Below, piece by piece: positions 1 to 8,136 of a stretch of DNA of 64,000 bases; the first letter of the stretch is position 1; each line of letters starts with the position of its first letter. The notes under the pieces are model-generated. The model was not told where the DNA came from. It searched no databases and was given only the letters and a program-made list of their open reading frames with translations. The DNA is from Bradyrhizobium sp. dw_411. GTDB lineage: Bacteria > Pseudomonadota > Alphaproteobacteria > Rhizobiales > Xanthobacteraceae. The translations under genes and the position numbers were made by a program. The stretch spans positions 495,014 to 559,013 of the forward strand of contig NZ_JAAVUY010000002.1 in NCBI RefSeq assembly GCF_018449695.1, read 5' to 3'.

Positions 1-228
1 GTGGTCCCGGCGGCGCCCCACACTAGCACCGGTTGTCCCCGAAGCTTCGCTAAAATTATTCGCAAAGCTGCCTGCTTAATCGCTTGAGATGCCGCTGAGG
101 CGGGACTAGGACCGTCCCGGGGCTCATCGCGCGTGCCGCGCCGGTCGAACGGCCTGCGGCCGGTGTGAGTTCCTGAGAGACCAAGGGGCGGGAACGATGA
201 CGGTTTATTTCAGTCCGGGGCTGTTGTC
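1..228. other. Intergenic leader, no clear gene
   Basis: No convincing coding region is visible on either strand. The only structure noted is a short GC-rich dyad (GGCC-TGC-GGCC) near 150-165 and, at the right end, an 11-codon open frame (197-232) that runs into the start of the next gene. Confidence 0.4.
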
Positions 229-1080
229 GTGATCACCGGGCTCGACCACGTCGTCGTTCTGGTTCGCGATATTGCGGCGGGTGCCACGGCCTACGAGACG
301 CTGCTGGCACGCGCGCCGGCCTGGCGAAGCTCCGGCGATGGCGCCGACCGTGTGCTGTTCACCCTCGATAACATGACCGTTGAACTGATGGCGCCCAGCG
401 GCGACGGCGCGGCCGCGAACCGGATTCGCGAAGTCATCGCCGAGCAGGGCGAGGGATTGGCCAGCATCGCTTTTCGTACCAACGATATCGCGAAAATGCA
501 CCGCCGGCTCGACCGGCTGGCGCTGAAGCCTGAGCCGGTTACGCAAGCTGAAAGCCGCGATACGATATCGGGTGGAATGCTTTCGTGGCGACGAACCCGC
601 GCGGCGACATCGGCCACGCGCGGGGTGCGGTTGTTTTTTCTGGAGCTGGCCGGAGAACGCCCGCTCTCGACGCCGTCAGCCGCCGCGCCGATCACCGCGC
701 TGGATCATGTCGTGATCTCGACCGGTGACCCCGAGCGTGCTGCGGCGCTGTACGGTGCGCGGCTGGGGCTCGATATGGCGCTCGACCGGTCGCATTCCGA
801 TTGGGGTCAGTTGATGTTCTTTCGCTGCGGCGATCTCATCGTTGAAATCGTGCATCGGCCTGGCGATCAACCTGTAGACAAGACGCGCGATCGTCTCTGG
901 GGATTGAGCTGGCGCATCGCCGATATCGACGCGACACGGGCGCGGCTGTTGTCCGCTGGCGTCGATGTGTCGGATGTGCGCGCCGGACGCAAGCCGGGCA
1001 CCCGCGTATTGACGGTGCGCAGCGGCACCTGCGGCATTCCGACGCTGCTGGTGGAACGCTCGGCGCGGCCGGCGAGCTGA
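229..1080 (+). CDS. VOC/glyoxalase-fold protein, two tandem domains
   Basis: A 283-residue protein with two glyoxalase-like (vicinal oxygen chelate) halves, roughly residues 3-142 and 155-278. Each half opens with the typical LDHVV strand (H7 and H160), and E52, E139, E206 and E276 sit on later strands. Metal ligation is not certain: where many VOC enzymes have a second histidine, the halves read ASIAF and LSWRI. Family members include dioxygenases, glyoxalases and resistance proteins, so no reaction is assigned. The GTG start overlaps the TGA of an 11-codon frame by the four bases GTGA, and a GGGGCGGGA ribosome-binding sequence precedes that small frame rather than this gene, which suggests coupled translation. 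It has no functional link to its neighbours. Confidence 0.75.
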   Translation: MITGLDHVVVLVRDIAAGATAYETLLARAPAWRSSGDGADRVLFTLDNMTVELMAPSGDGAAANRIREVIAEQGEGLASIAFRTNDIAKMHRRLDRLALKPEPVTQAESRDTISGGMLSWRRTRAATSATRGVRLFFLELAGERPLSTPSAAAPITALDHVVISTGDPERAAALYGARLGLDMALDRSHSDWGQLMFFRCGDLIVEIVHRPGDQPVDKTRDRLWGLSWRIADIDATRARLLSAGVDVSDVRAGRKPGTRVLTVRSGTCGIPTLLVERSARPAS

Positions 1081-1178
1081 TGGTTCGAGACGCGCGGCGT
1101 TGCCGCGCTCCTCACCATGAGGGTTTGGAGGACCTCATCCTGAGGAGCGGCCTCTTGGCCGCGTCTCGAAGGATGAAG
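1081..1178. repeat. Intergenic repeat, family C copy 1
   Basis: Starts TGGTTCGAGACG, contains CCTCACCATGAGG and CCTCATCCTGAGGAG, and ends GCGTCTCGAAGGATGAAG. The same blocks recur at 19074-19186 and 49614-49738. Its arms can pair (TTCGAGACG with CGTCTCGAA), so it would fold as RNA or cruciform DNA. Confidence 0.75.
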
Positions 1179-1196
1179 CCGCCGGGCGCAAATGCT

Positions 1197-1556
1197 TCAG
1201 GCATCCACACCGACCACGTCCGCGACATGCTTCACGCCATCGCGTGACAATAACTGCGTCAGCCCCATCGTGATCCGGCGAACGACATTGGGGCCCTGAC
1301 AGATCAGCGAAAAGCCGAGACCGGCGAGGGCTGATATTGCCGAGCCGCTTTTGTCGAAGCCGGCGGCAAGCCCGATCGGAGATGGAAAGCGAAGCCCGGC
1401 CACGTCGATCGCGAGCCTGCCATCATCGATGCACGTTGCCGCGCGGATCGCAGGCGCGGCCCAGCCGAGACGCGCGCCGGCGGCAATCGCCAGATGATGC
1501 GCGGTTTCCGGATCGAGCCGGAACGCAAGCGGGCGGATAAGGTTTGAATAGATCAT
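1197..1556 (-). pseudogene. pyrD: Dihydroorotate dehydrogenase remnant with in-frame internal deletion
   Basis: The 119 codons fuse the two ends of a class 2 (quinone-linked) dihydroorotate dehydrogenase. Residues 1-84 match the N-terminus: the FRLDPETAHHLA membrane-helix segment and the GLAAGFDK strand that binds FMN. Residues from about 87 (GPNVVRRI...RDGVKHVADVVG) match the last helix and the usual DAVGAD-like end. The roughly 220 residues between them, with the catalytic base, the orotate-binding asparagines and most of the FMN site, are missing, yet the frame is kept. Full-length proteins are about 340-365 residues. It should be inactive as a dehydrogenase, and a complete pyrD is expected elsewhere. 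The start codon and frame are intact, so a short protein could still be made. Confidence 0.85.
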
Positions 1557-1612
1557 GGTGATTGGATCATAACCACTCGGGTATTCCCGGCGCTACCGCC
1601 AATCCGGTCTTT

Positions 1613-1696
1613 CGTCATTGCGAGGAGCGCCAGCGACGAAGCGATCCAGACTTGCTTTGAGGCCCATGGATTGCTTCGCTCCGCTCGCAATGACGG
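1613..1696. repeat. Intergenic palindromic repeat, family A copy 1
   Basis: Begins CGTCATTGCGAGGAGCG and ends GCTCGCAATGACGG, so the ends are inverted repeats. The centre carries GCGATCCAGA and ATGGATTGC. Related copies lie at 4597, 39283, 52077 and 57521. An open frame runs through it into the following TetR gene, but that part is repeat and not protein. Confidence 0.85.
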
Positions 1697-1767
1697 CCGA
1701 TGGATTTGCTTTATTCTCAAACCGCGTTTCGCGTGCTACACGCGAAGCCCTGTTTTCCTGCTGTCGA

Positions 1768-2496
1768 ATGATTGGTTTTTCGATCTTGGCCAAGACAAAG
1801 CGAATTCTGAAATGGCAGCGCGATCCCGAAGGCATGCGGCTTCGCATTCTCGAGGCTGCAAAGCAGGAGTTTGCCGCCCATGGCATTGCCGGGGCGCGGG
1901 TCGACCGGATCGCGGCCAAGGCCGGCGCCAACAAGCGCATGCTGTATTATCACGTCGGCAAGAAGGACGAGCTCTATCTCGCGGTGCTGGAAGGCGCCTA
2001 TGAGAAAATCCGCGTCGAGGAACGGAGTCTCGATCTGGAACACCTCGATCCCCCCAAGGCAATCGCGCGTCTGATCGACTTCACCTGGAATTATTTTATC
2101 CGTAACCCCGAGTTCCTGGCGCTGCTCAATACCGAGAACATGGCGCGGGCGCGCTACCTCAAGCGTTCCACCAAGGTCAAATCGATGCACTCGCCGTTCG
2201 TGGAGATGATCAGCACGGTAGTGAAGCGTGGCGTCGAGAGCGGCGACTTCGTGGTGAATGTCGACCCGATACAACTCTATATTTCGATCGCGGCCTTGTG
2301 CTTCTTCTACCTGTCGAACAGCGCCACCCTGAGCGTGATTTTCGGCCGCGATCTCTTAAGCGAAGACGCCAGGGATGAACGCCTCGAGCACATGATCGCG
2401 CTGGTATTGGCGGCTTTGACTGGAAAATCCATGGCGGTTTTTGGCAAGCAAAAGGCGCCGAAGCTGCGTGTGGCGGCACATTCTGGCGTGGGGTGA
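1768..2496 (+). CDS. TetR/AcrR family transcriptional regulator
   Basis: A 242-residue repressor-type regulator. Residues about 23-75 form the TetR DNA-binding domain (RLRILEAAKQEFAAHG, then the helix-turn-helix around VDRIAAKAGANKRMLYYHVGKKDELY). The rest is the ligand-binding helical domain, ending in the SVIFGRDLLS region seen in one common TetR C-terminal family. The frame is open from 1618, but residues before 1768 translate the palindromic repeat, so ATG 1768 was chosen; ATG 1834 is an alternative. It lies 238 bp upstream of, and on the same strand as, the ABC importer and catabolic genes. A dyad at 2691-2708 in that gap is a plausible operator. The effector is unknown; a pathway substrate or intermediate is a reasonable guess. 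Confidence 0.85.
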   Translation: MIGFSILAKTKRILKWQRDPEGMRLRILEAAKQEFAAHGIAGARVDRIAAKAGANKRMLYYHVGKKDELYLAVLEGAYEKIRVEERSLDLEHLDPPKAIARLIDFTWNYFIRNPEFLALLNTENMARARYLKRSTKVKSMHSPFVEMISTVVKRGVESGDFVVNVDPIQLYISIAALCFFYLSNSATLSVIFGRDLLSEDARDERLEHMIALVLAALTGKSMAVFGKQKAPKLRVAAHSGVG

Positions 2497-2523
2497 GGGG
2501 GCTGATCCGCCGGCCTTTAAGCT

Positions 2524-2604
2524 GTCATTCCGGGGCGCGCGGCAGCGCGAACCCGGAATCTCGAGATTCCGGGTTCGATGCTTTGCATCGCCCCGGAATG
2601 ACGG
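2524..2604. repeat. Intergenic palindromic repeat, family B copy 1
   Basis: Ends are inverted (GTCATTCCGGGGCG ... CGCCCCGGAATGACGG), with an inner dyad around CCGGAATCTCGAGATTCCGG. The second copy is at 47227-47305. It sits just after the TetR stop codon and could act as a transcript-end hairpin. Confidence 0.85.
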
Positions 2605-2690
2605 GAGTTTGTTCGCAGGGACGGATGCGTCGTGGCCGCATGCTAACTGAGCCATTCTGCCCATTGAGGCCCTAGACAGTATTTATCCAA

Positions 2691-2708
2691 CGGGTTAATT
2701 AATACCCG
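2691..2708. promoter_or_regulatory. Candidate operator upstream of the ABC/catabolic operon
   Basis: CGGGTTAATTAATACCCG has outer arms CGGGT and ACCCG around an AT-rich core that contains TTAATTAA. It lies 27 bp before the GTG start of the permease gene, and AAGGGAGAG (2722-2730) is that gene's ribosome-binding site. The position suits repression by the TetR protein encoded just upstream. This is inference from position and symmetry only. Confidence 0.4.
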
Positions 2709-2734
2709 AAGAAACGATAATAAGGGAGAGAAGC

Positions 2735-3544
2735 GTGGCCGAACCAACGGGCCTCGGAAACGTATCGAAGGCGCTGAATGCGGCCTGGATTCGTCCGTTT
2801 TTGTTCCTGATTTTCATCGTGGTGGCCTGGGACGTGACGATCCGGTTGTTCCGGATTCCGCCCTATCAGATCCCCGCGCCGGGCGATGTCATCGCCGTGC
2901 TATGGCAGGACTGGCCGGAACTGGCGCGGCAATCCTGGCCGACCACCTATGCGACCCTGTGCGGCTTTCTGCTCTCGGCGGTGTTCGGCATTCCCCTAGC
3001 GATGCTGATCGCAGGATCGAAGACGGTGGAAAGCTATGTCTATCCGCTATTGGTATTCTCGCAATCGGTGCCGAAGGTCGCGATCGCGCCGCTGTTCGTG
3101 GTCTGGTTCGGCTTCGGAATCATTCCGAAAGTGATCGCGGCGTTTCTGCTCGGGTTCTTTCCGGTGGTGGTGTCGGCCGTGCAGGGATTCAAATCGGTCG
3201 ATCCTGATATGGTCGATCTGGCGCGGGCGATGCAGGGCAGCCGCTTCCAGGTGTTTTGCGCAGTCAATTTGCCGCACGCAATGCCGGCGATCTTTTCAGG
3301 GCTGAAAGTTTCGGTGACGCTGGCCGTGGTAGGCGCCGTGGTCGGTGAGTTCGTCGGCTCCAATTCGGGCATCGGCTATGTGCTGCAACGCTCGATCGGG
3401 ACGTTCGACCTGCCGACCATGTTTGCGGCCCTGGTGATCCTGGCGTTGCTCGGCGTCGTGCTGTTCTGGATCGTCGACCGGATCGAACGCCTTGTGATTC
3501 CCTGGCATGTCAGCCAACGTCAGGACATTGTTATCGCCGCATAG
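2735..3544 (+). CDS. ABC transporter permease, SsuC/TauC type
   Basis: A 269-residue inner-membrane subunit of a BPD_transp_1 importer. It has an N-terminal membrane helix (about 20-38), four to five further hydrophobic segments, and the cytoplasmic EAA-like loop at about 161-190 (DLARAMQGS...NLPHAMPAIFSGLK) that docks the ATPase. The family carries aliphatic sulfonates, taurine, nitrate, aromatic acids or pyrimidines, so the sequence alone does not fix the substrate. GTG start with a good AAGGGAG site 5 bp upstream. First gene of a set that continues with its binding protein and ATPase. Confidence 0.88.
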   Translation: MAEPTGLGNVSKALNAAWIRPFLFLIFIVVAWDVTIRLFRIPPYQIPAPGDVIAVLWQDWPELARQSWPTTYATLCGFLLSAVFGIPLAMLIAGSKTVESYVYPLLVFSQSVPKVAIAPLFVVWFGFGIIPKVIAAFLLGFFPVVVSAVQGFKSVDPDMVDLARAMQGSRFQVFCAVNLPHAMPAIFSGLKVSVTLAVVGAVVGEFVGSNSGIGYVLQRSIGTFDLPTMFAALVILALLGVVLFWIVDRIERLVIPWHVSQRQDIVIAA

Positions 3545-3558
3545 ACGGCCAACGAAAA

Positions 3559-3577
3559 GCGGCCCGCAAAGGGCCGC
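3559..3577 (+). promoter_or_regulatory. Intercistronic hairpin between permease and binding-protein genes
   Basis: GCGGCCC-GCAAA-GGGCCGC is a perfect seven-pair stem with a five-base loop and no T tract. Such stems between transporter genes often protect or partially stop a transcript, giving uneven subunit levels; here that is inference. Confidence 0.5.
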
Positions 3578-3601
3578 AGTAAAACCAGCGGGAGGGATGA
3601 C

Positions 3602-4591
3602 ATGGTGCGATTGATAGCAGGGCTTGCGGTAGCGCTGATCTGGACGGCGCTGGCGGTGGCCCCGGCAAGTGCTGCGGACAAGGTGGTGCTGATGCTCAAC
3701 TGGTATGTCTATGGCGAGCATGCGCCGTTCTATTACGGCAAGGCCAAGGGCCTTTATGCGGCAGAAAATATCGATCTCGAGATTCAGGAAGGCCGCGGCT
3801 CGGCGGCGACCACCCAGGCCGTCACCGCCAAGACCGCCGACTTTGGCTATGTCGATATCCCGACCATGATGCGCGCCGCGGTCAAGGGCGCGCCTGTGAT
3901 TGCGACCGGTGTGCTGCTGCAGACCAGCCCGATGTCGGCGATGGGGTTTGTCGACAAGAACATCAGGAAGCCCGAGGACATCAAGGGCAAGACCGTGGCG
4001 ATTACGCCGGCGGATTCGATGACGCAGATCTGGCCGCTGTTTCTGAAAAAGACCGGCGTCAAGGAAAGCGAATTCACAACCGTGGCCGGCGACGGCCAGA
4101 CCAAGCTCAACGCCGTCATCAACGGACAGGCGGATCTGCTGCTGGGTTACGTGATGGACCAGTCGATGAAGATCAAGGACGCTACCGGCAAGGATGTCTA
4201 TCCGATCAAGTTCGCCGACTACGGCATCCACATGGTCTCGTCAGGCATCATTGCCAATTCGGACTACGCCAAGGCCAATGCGGACCTCGTGAAGCGCTTC
4301 ATGGCTGCGACCACCAAAGCCGTAGAAGCCGCGGAGAAGGATCCGAAGGGGGCTGCGCAGTCGATCCTCGACGCCAATCCGAAGGGCGGCAAGATCGATA
4401 CGCTCACGCAGGGTTTTGAGCTGACGATCCCGCTCTATCGCACGCCCGAAACCAAGGACAAGCGGCCGTTCCAGGTGACCGATCAGAACATGACCGACAC
4501 TGTCAACCTGATGGTCGAATATGGCGGGCTCGACGCCAAGGCCAAGGACAATCCGAAGGCGTTTTACAGCAATGATTATCTGCCGAAGTGA
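3602..4591 (+). CDS. ABC transporter substrate-binding protein, NMT1/SsuA-like
   Basis: A 329-residue periplasmic protein with a clear Sec signal peptide (basic MVR, hydrophobic core, APASAAD cleavage after about residue 24). The mature part begins VVLMLNWYVYGEHAPFYYGKAKGLY, typical of the NMT1/THI5-like family that includes sulfonate, taurine, nitrate and pyrimidine-precursor receptors. The RGSAATTQAV and DFGYVDIPTMM segments follow the family pattern for ligand contacts. It has GGGAGG as ribosome-binding site and lies between the permease and ATPase genes. Given the downstream sugar-type enzymes, the ligand may be a polyol, sugar acid or sulfo-sugar; this is a guess. Confidence 0.87.
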   Translation: MVRLIAGLAVALIWTALAVAPASAADKVVLMLNWYVYGEHAPFYYGKAKGLYAAENIDLEIQEGRGSAATTQAVTAKTADFGYVDIPTMMRAAVKGAPVIATGVLLQTSPMSAMGFVDKNIRKPEDIKGKTVAITPADSMTQIWPLFLKKTGVKESEFTTVAGDGQTKLNAVINGQADLLLGYVMDQSMKIKDATGKDVYPIKFADYGIHMVSSGIIANSDYAKANADLVKRFMAATTKAVEAAEKDPKGAAQSILDANPKGGKIDTLTQGFELTIPLYRTPETKDKRPFQVTDQNMTDTVNLMVEYGGLDAKAKDNPKAFYSNDYLPK

Positions 4592-4596
4592 CTTCC

Positions 4597-4674
4597 CGTC
4601 ATTGCGAGCGCAGCGAAGCAATCCATACAGCGAGGAAGTTGGATTGCTTCGTCGCTTTGCTCCTCGCAATGACG
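4597..4674. repeat. Intergenic palindromic repeat, family A copy 2
   Basis: CGTCATTGCGAGCGCAGCG ... CTCCTCGCAATGACG with inner GCAATCCAT/TTGGATTGC arms. It is inserted between the binding-protein and ATPase genes of one operon, so the transcript must pass through its hairpin. Confidence 0.85.
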
Positions 4675-4703
4675 ACTCCTTGATACCTAACGGAAACGCG
4701 TAA

Positions 4704-5549
4704 ATGAACGCAGTAACCAAAACAGGCACTAATCCTGCCGCCGCGCATCTTCGCGTCGTGTCCGACCGCGGTGCGAGCAGCACGCCGGGCATTCAGCTCT
4801 CCGGCGTGTCGAAAACCTATCGCTCGCGCGACGGCGATGTGCCGTCGCTGCGGCCGCTGGATTTTCACATCAATTCCGGCGAGTTCTTTGTCGTGGTCGG
4901 CCCGTCCGGCTGCGGCAAGTCAACGCTTCTCAAGATGATCTCGGGATTGCTGCCGCCATCGACCGGCGAGATTCATGTCGAGGGCGAGCCGGTGACGACG
5001 CCGCACGGCAATGTCGGCATCGTGTTCCAGAACTCGCTGCTGCTGCCGTGGCGCAACATCCTCAACAACGTCATGTTGCCGATCGACATGAAGCGGCTGC
5101 CGCGCCAGGAATATCTGGCTCGGGCGAAGGCGCTGTTGAAACTGGTCGGGCTCGAAGGTTTCGAGAAGAAGCTGCCCTGGCAATTGTCGGGCGGCATGCA
5201 GCAGCGCGCCTCGATCTGCCGCGCGCTGGTGCACGATCCCAAGATCATGCTGATGGACGAGCCGTTCGGTGCGCTCGACGCGATGACGCGCGAGCGCATG
5301 AATGTCGAGCTAATGCGGATCCAGCGCGAAACCGGCAAGACCGTGCTGCTGATCACCCATTCGATCCCGGAAGCCGTGTTCCTCGCCGACCGCGTGCTGG
5401 TCATGACCGAACGGCCGGGCTCGATCGCGGCGATCTATGACGTGCCGCTGCCGCGGCCGCGTTCGCTCGACGTGATGTCCGATCCGGTCTTCACTGAACT
5501 GGTGCAACGCATTCGCAAGCACTTCTTCACCCAAAGCGCGCTGGATTGA
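4704..5549 (+). CDS. ABC transporter ATP-binding protein, SsuB/TauB type
   Basis: A 281-residue ATPase energising the importer. The Walker A motif GPSGCGKST is at residues 67-75, followed by the Q-loop (VFQNSLLLPW), the signature LSGGMQQRA, Walker B IMLMDEPFGALD and the switch histidine in LITHSIPEA. The first 28 residues precede the conserved core and vary in this family. It ends with a 4-bp overlap (ATGA-type, 5546-5549) into the enolase-superfamily gene, which ties transport and catabolism into one transcript. Confidence 0.9.
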   Translation: MNAVTKTGTNPAAAHLRVVSDRGASSTPGIQLSGVSKTYRSRDGDVPSLRPLDFHINSGEFFVVVGPSGCGKSTLLKMISGLLPPSTGEIHVEGEPVTTPHGNVGIVFQNSLLLPWRNILNNVMLPIDMKRLPRQEYLARAKALLKLVGLEGFEKKLPWQLSGGMQQRASICRALVHDPKIMLMDEPFGALDAMTRERMNVELMRIQRETGKTVLLITHSIPEAVFLADRVLVMTERPGSIAAIYDVPLPRPRSLDVMSDPVFTELVQRIRKHFFTQSALD

Positions 5550-6976
5550 GGCTTAACATCATGCCGCCACGTATCGCCGTGCGGGATATCGCATTCTTTG
5601 AACGCCCGGTTGGTTTTGTCCGGCCGTTCCGCTTTGGCGCTGTGGTCGTCAACGCGGCGCCGCAGGTCTTTGTGCGTGTCGGGATCGAGATTGAAGGGCA
5701 AGAAAAAAATAAGGGCATATCGATCGGCGCCAGCGCTGAAATGATGGTGCCGAAATGGTTCGACAAGCGGCCGCAGCTTTCGACGGAGCAAACCGTTACT
5801 GAGCTCAGGCGTTCGCTGACGATTGCGCGGGAGCTTTATCTGGCACAATCAGGCTTCGAGACCGCGTTCGCGCTGCATGCCCGTTGCCTGCCGGAGCAAG
5901 TCGAAGCCTGCGCCAAGGAAGACATCCCGCCGCTCGCCGCCGCCTTTGGGCCGGCGGAGATCGACAAGGCGATCCTCGATGCGCTGCTGCGTGGCGTCGG
6001 CGTGAATTTCTTTGACGGTATGAACGGCAATATCGCCGGGATCGATGCGCGGCTGTCGCCCGATATTCGGGATGAAGACATCGCGCAATTCCTCGCGCGC
6101 TGCCGCAGGCTCGACCGTGTCGCGCTCCGGCACACCGTCGGTCTTGACGACCAGATCGAAGGCAAGGGCGGCGTTGCCGATAAGCGCGAGAACAGCGATG
6201 CTCGCTATTTCAAGCTGAAGCTCAATGGCGATCCTGAGGCCGACGCCGCACGCCTGACCCGGATCGGAAACGAACTTGCCACGCTGCCGCATGCCTACAG
6301 CGTTACGCTGGATGCCAACGAGCAATACGCCGATCTCGCCGCACTGGCCGCGCTGTCCGAGCGGCTCGATCGCGATGCGGCGTTGAGGCCGATCTCGACC
6401 AGACTCCTGTATGTTGAACAGCCGATGCCGCGCGACATCTCCCGGCAATCGCCGCTGGGCGCGTTGGCGGTCCGCGATTTCATCATCGACGAGGCCGATG
6501 ATTCCTACGATGCGTTTCCGGCGGCCCGCGAACTCGGCTATCGCGGCATCTCGTCCAAATCCTGCAAGGGCATCTACAAGTCCGTGATCAATGCGGCGCG
6601 TGCCGGTATCTGGAGCACGGAGGATCAAAGATACTTCATCACGGGCGAAGACCTGACCTGTCAGGCCGGCCTTGGCGTGCAGCAGGACCTCGCGCTGGGC
6701 GCCATGATCGGCGTTACTCATGCCGAGCGCAATGGTCATCACTATGTCGACGGGTTTGCCGAAACCCCCGCTGCCGAAGCGCGGGCCTTTCTGGCCGCGC
6801 ATCCCGATCTCTACGCTAGCGACGGCAACATCATCCGGCTGTCGATCCATGACGGCGATCTCCTGACGGTATCGCTGACCGCGCCGGGATTTGCTTCCGG
6901 CGTGCATCCCGACTGGGCGACGCTGTCGCCGCTTCAACAACCAAAAGCAAAAATCCTGCAGGAGCACTCGATATGA
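5546..6976 (+). CDS. Enolase-superfamily enzyme, MLE-like active site
   Basis: A 476-residue member of the enolase superfamily, longer than the usual 360-400. The barrel carries the acid-base pair K223-x-K225 (YFKLKLNGD), metal ligands D256 (LDANEQY), E291 (YVEQP) and D315/E316 (IIDEADDS), and lysine(s) on the sixth strand (GISSKSCKG, K338/K341). The KxK plus distal Lys pattern is that of the muconate-lactonizing subgroup (cycloisomerases, dipeptide epimerases, some dehydratases) rather than the His-Asp pattern of mandelate racemase. Reaction expected: proton abstraction next to a carboxylate, then dehydration, epimerisation or cycloisomerisation. ATG at 5561 (MPPRIAV) is an alternative start. 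It overlaps the next gene by 4 bp. Confidence 0.75.
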   Translation: MRLNIMPPRIAVRDIAFFERPVGFVRPFRFGAVVVNAAPQVFVRVGIEIEGQEKNKGISIGASAEMMVPKWFDKRPQLSTEQTVTELRRSLTIARELYLAQSGFETAFALHARCLPEQVEACAKEDIPPLAAAFGPAEIDKAILDALLRGVGVNFFDGMNGNIAGIDARLSPDIRDEDIAQFLARCRRLDRVALRHTVGLDDQIEGKGGVADKRENSDARYFKLKLNGDPEADAARLTRIGNELATLPHAYSVTLDANEQYADLAALAALSERLDRDAALRPISTRLLYVEQPMPRDISRQSPLGALAVRDFIIDEADDSYDAFPAARELGYRGISSKSCKGIYKSVINAARAGIWSTEDQRYFITGEDLTCQAGLGVQQDLALGAMIGVTHAERNGHHYVDGFAETPAAEARAFLAAHPDLYASDGNIIRLSIHDGDLLTVSLTAPGFASGVHPDWATLSPLQQPKAKILQEHSI

Positions 6977-8124
6977 CGACAAAACGTCTTGGCATCATCA
7001 TGAACGGCGTCACCGGCCGCATGGGACTCAACCAGCATCTGATCCGCTCCATCATCGCGATCCGAGATGCCGGCGGGGTGAAGCTCGGCAATGGCGACCG
7101 CATGATGCCCGATCCGATTCTGGTCGGACGTGATGCTGGCAAGGTCGAACGCCTCGCCAAGCAATTTAACGTGACGCGCTGGACCACCGACCTCGACGCG
7201 GCGCTCGCCGACAAGAACGACGAGATTTTCTTCGATGCCGCGACCACGCAGGCGCGCCCGTCACTGCTGACGCGGGCGATCAATGCCGGCAAGCATGTCT
7301 ATTGCGAGAAGCCGATTGCGACCAATCTCGAGGAAGCCGTGGCAGTGCTCAAGCTCGCCGCCGCCAAGGGCCTCAAACACGGCACCGTGCAGGACAAGCT
7401 GTTCCTGCCGGGCCTGAAAAAGCTCGCGTTCCTGCGCGATTCCGGTTTCTTCGGCCGCATGCTCTCGGTGCGCGGCGAATTCGGCTATTGGGTGTTCGAG
7501 GGCGGCTGGCAGGAGGCGCAGCGGCCGTCGTGGAATTATCGCAGCGAGGACGGCGGCGGCATCATTCTCGATATGGTTTGCCACTGGCGCTACGTGCTCG
7601 ACAATCTGTTCGGCGAGGTCGAAAGCGTCAGTTGCACCGGCACCACGGATATTCCCGAGCGCTGGGACGAGAAGAACACCAGGTACAAGGCGACCGCGGA
7701 CGATTCCGCCTATGCGACGTTTCGGCTCAAAGGCGGCGTGATCGCGCATATCAACATGTCCTGGGTGACGCGGGTCTATCGCGACGATCTCGTCACCTTC
7801 CAGGTCGATGGCACCCATGGTTCGGCGGTGGCTGGGCTGACTGATTGCGTCATCCAGGCGCGCCAGGCGACGCCGCGGCCGGTGTGGAATCCCGACGAGA
7901 AGCGCACCCACGATTTCTACGCCGACTGGCAGAAGCTGCCGGAGAACGCGGTTTACGACAACGGCTTCAAGGAGCAGTGGGAAATGTTCATTCGCCACGT
8001 TTGCGAGGACGCGCCCTACAAATACACGCTGCTCGAAGGCGCCAAGGGCGTGCAATTGGCGGAGTGCGCGCTGCAGAGCTGGCGTGAACGCCGTTGGATC
8101 GACGTCGCTCCGATCAAGGTCTGA
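6973..8124 (+). CDS. Gfo/Idh/MocA family NAD(P)-dependent oxidoreductase
   Basis: A 383-residue dehydrogenase. The N-terminal Rossmann fold (RLGIIMNGVTGRMG, residues 5-18) binds NAD(P), and the CEKPIATNLEEA motif (K about 113) is the family's catalytic lysine region. The C-terminal half is the substrate-binding alpha/beta domain (GGGIILDMVCHWRYVLDNL). Known members oxidise cyclic polyols or sugars such as inositol and glucose derivatives, often at C1-C3 hydroxyls. The start overlaps the previous stop (ATGA). The glycine loop reads N-G-V-T-G-R-M-G, slightly unlike the common GxGxxG. A 12-bp gap leads to the DUF993 gene. Confidence 0.87.
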   Translation: MTTKRLGIIMNGVTGRMGLNQHLIRSIIAIRDAGGVKLGNGDRMMPDPILVGRDAGKVERLAKQFNVTRWTTDLDAALADKNDEIFFDAATTQARPSLLTRAINAGKHVYCEKPIATNLEEAVAVLKLAAAKGLKHGTVQDKLFLPGLKKLAFLRDSGFFGRMLSVRGEFGYWVFEGGWQEAQRPSWNYRSEDGGGIILDMVCHWRYVLDNLFGEVESVSCTGTTDIPERWDEKNTRYKATADDSAYATFRLKGGVIAHINMSWVTRVYRDDLVTFQVDGTHGSAVAGLTDCVIQARQATPRPVWNPDEKRTHDFYADWQKLPENAVYDNGFKEQWEMFIRHVCEDAPYKYTLLEGAKGVQLAECALQSWRERRWIDVAPIKV

Positions 8125-8136
8125 GGAGATACGACC

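Noticed and set aside
1618..1767. N-terminal extension of the first TetR regulator
   Set aside because: These codons translate a palindromic intergenic repeat that occurs elsewhere outside genes; the conserved domain begins after ATG 1768.
3602..4591. ThiY-like HMP/pyrimidine-precursor receptor
   Set aside because: The opening resembles NMT1/THI5 proteins, but the linked genes are sugar-type catabolic enzymes with no thiamine gene or visible TPP riboswitch nearby, so a thiamine role was not called.
5849..6982. 377-codon minus-strand frame
   Set aside because: Antisense shadow of the enolase-superfamily gene.
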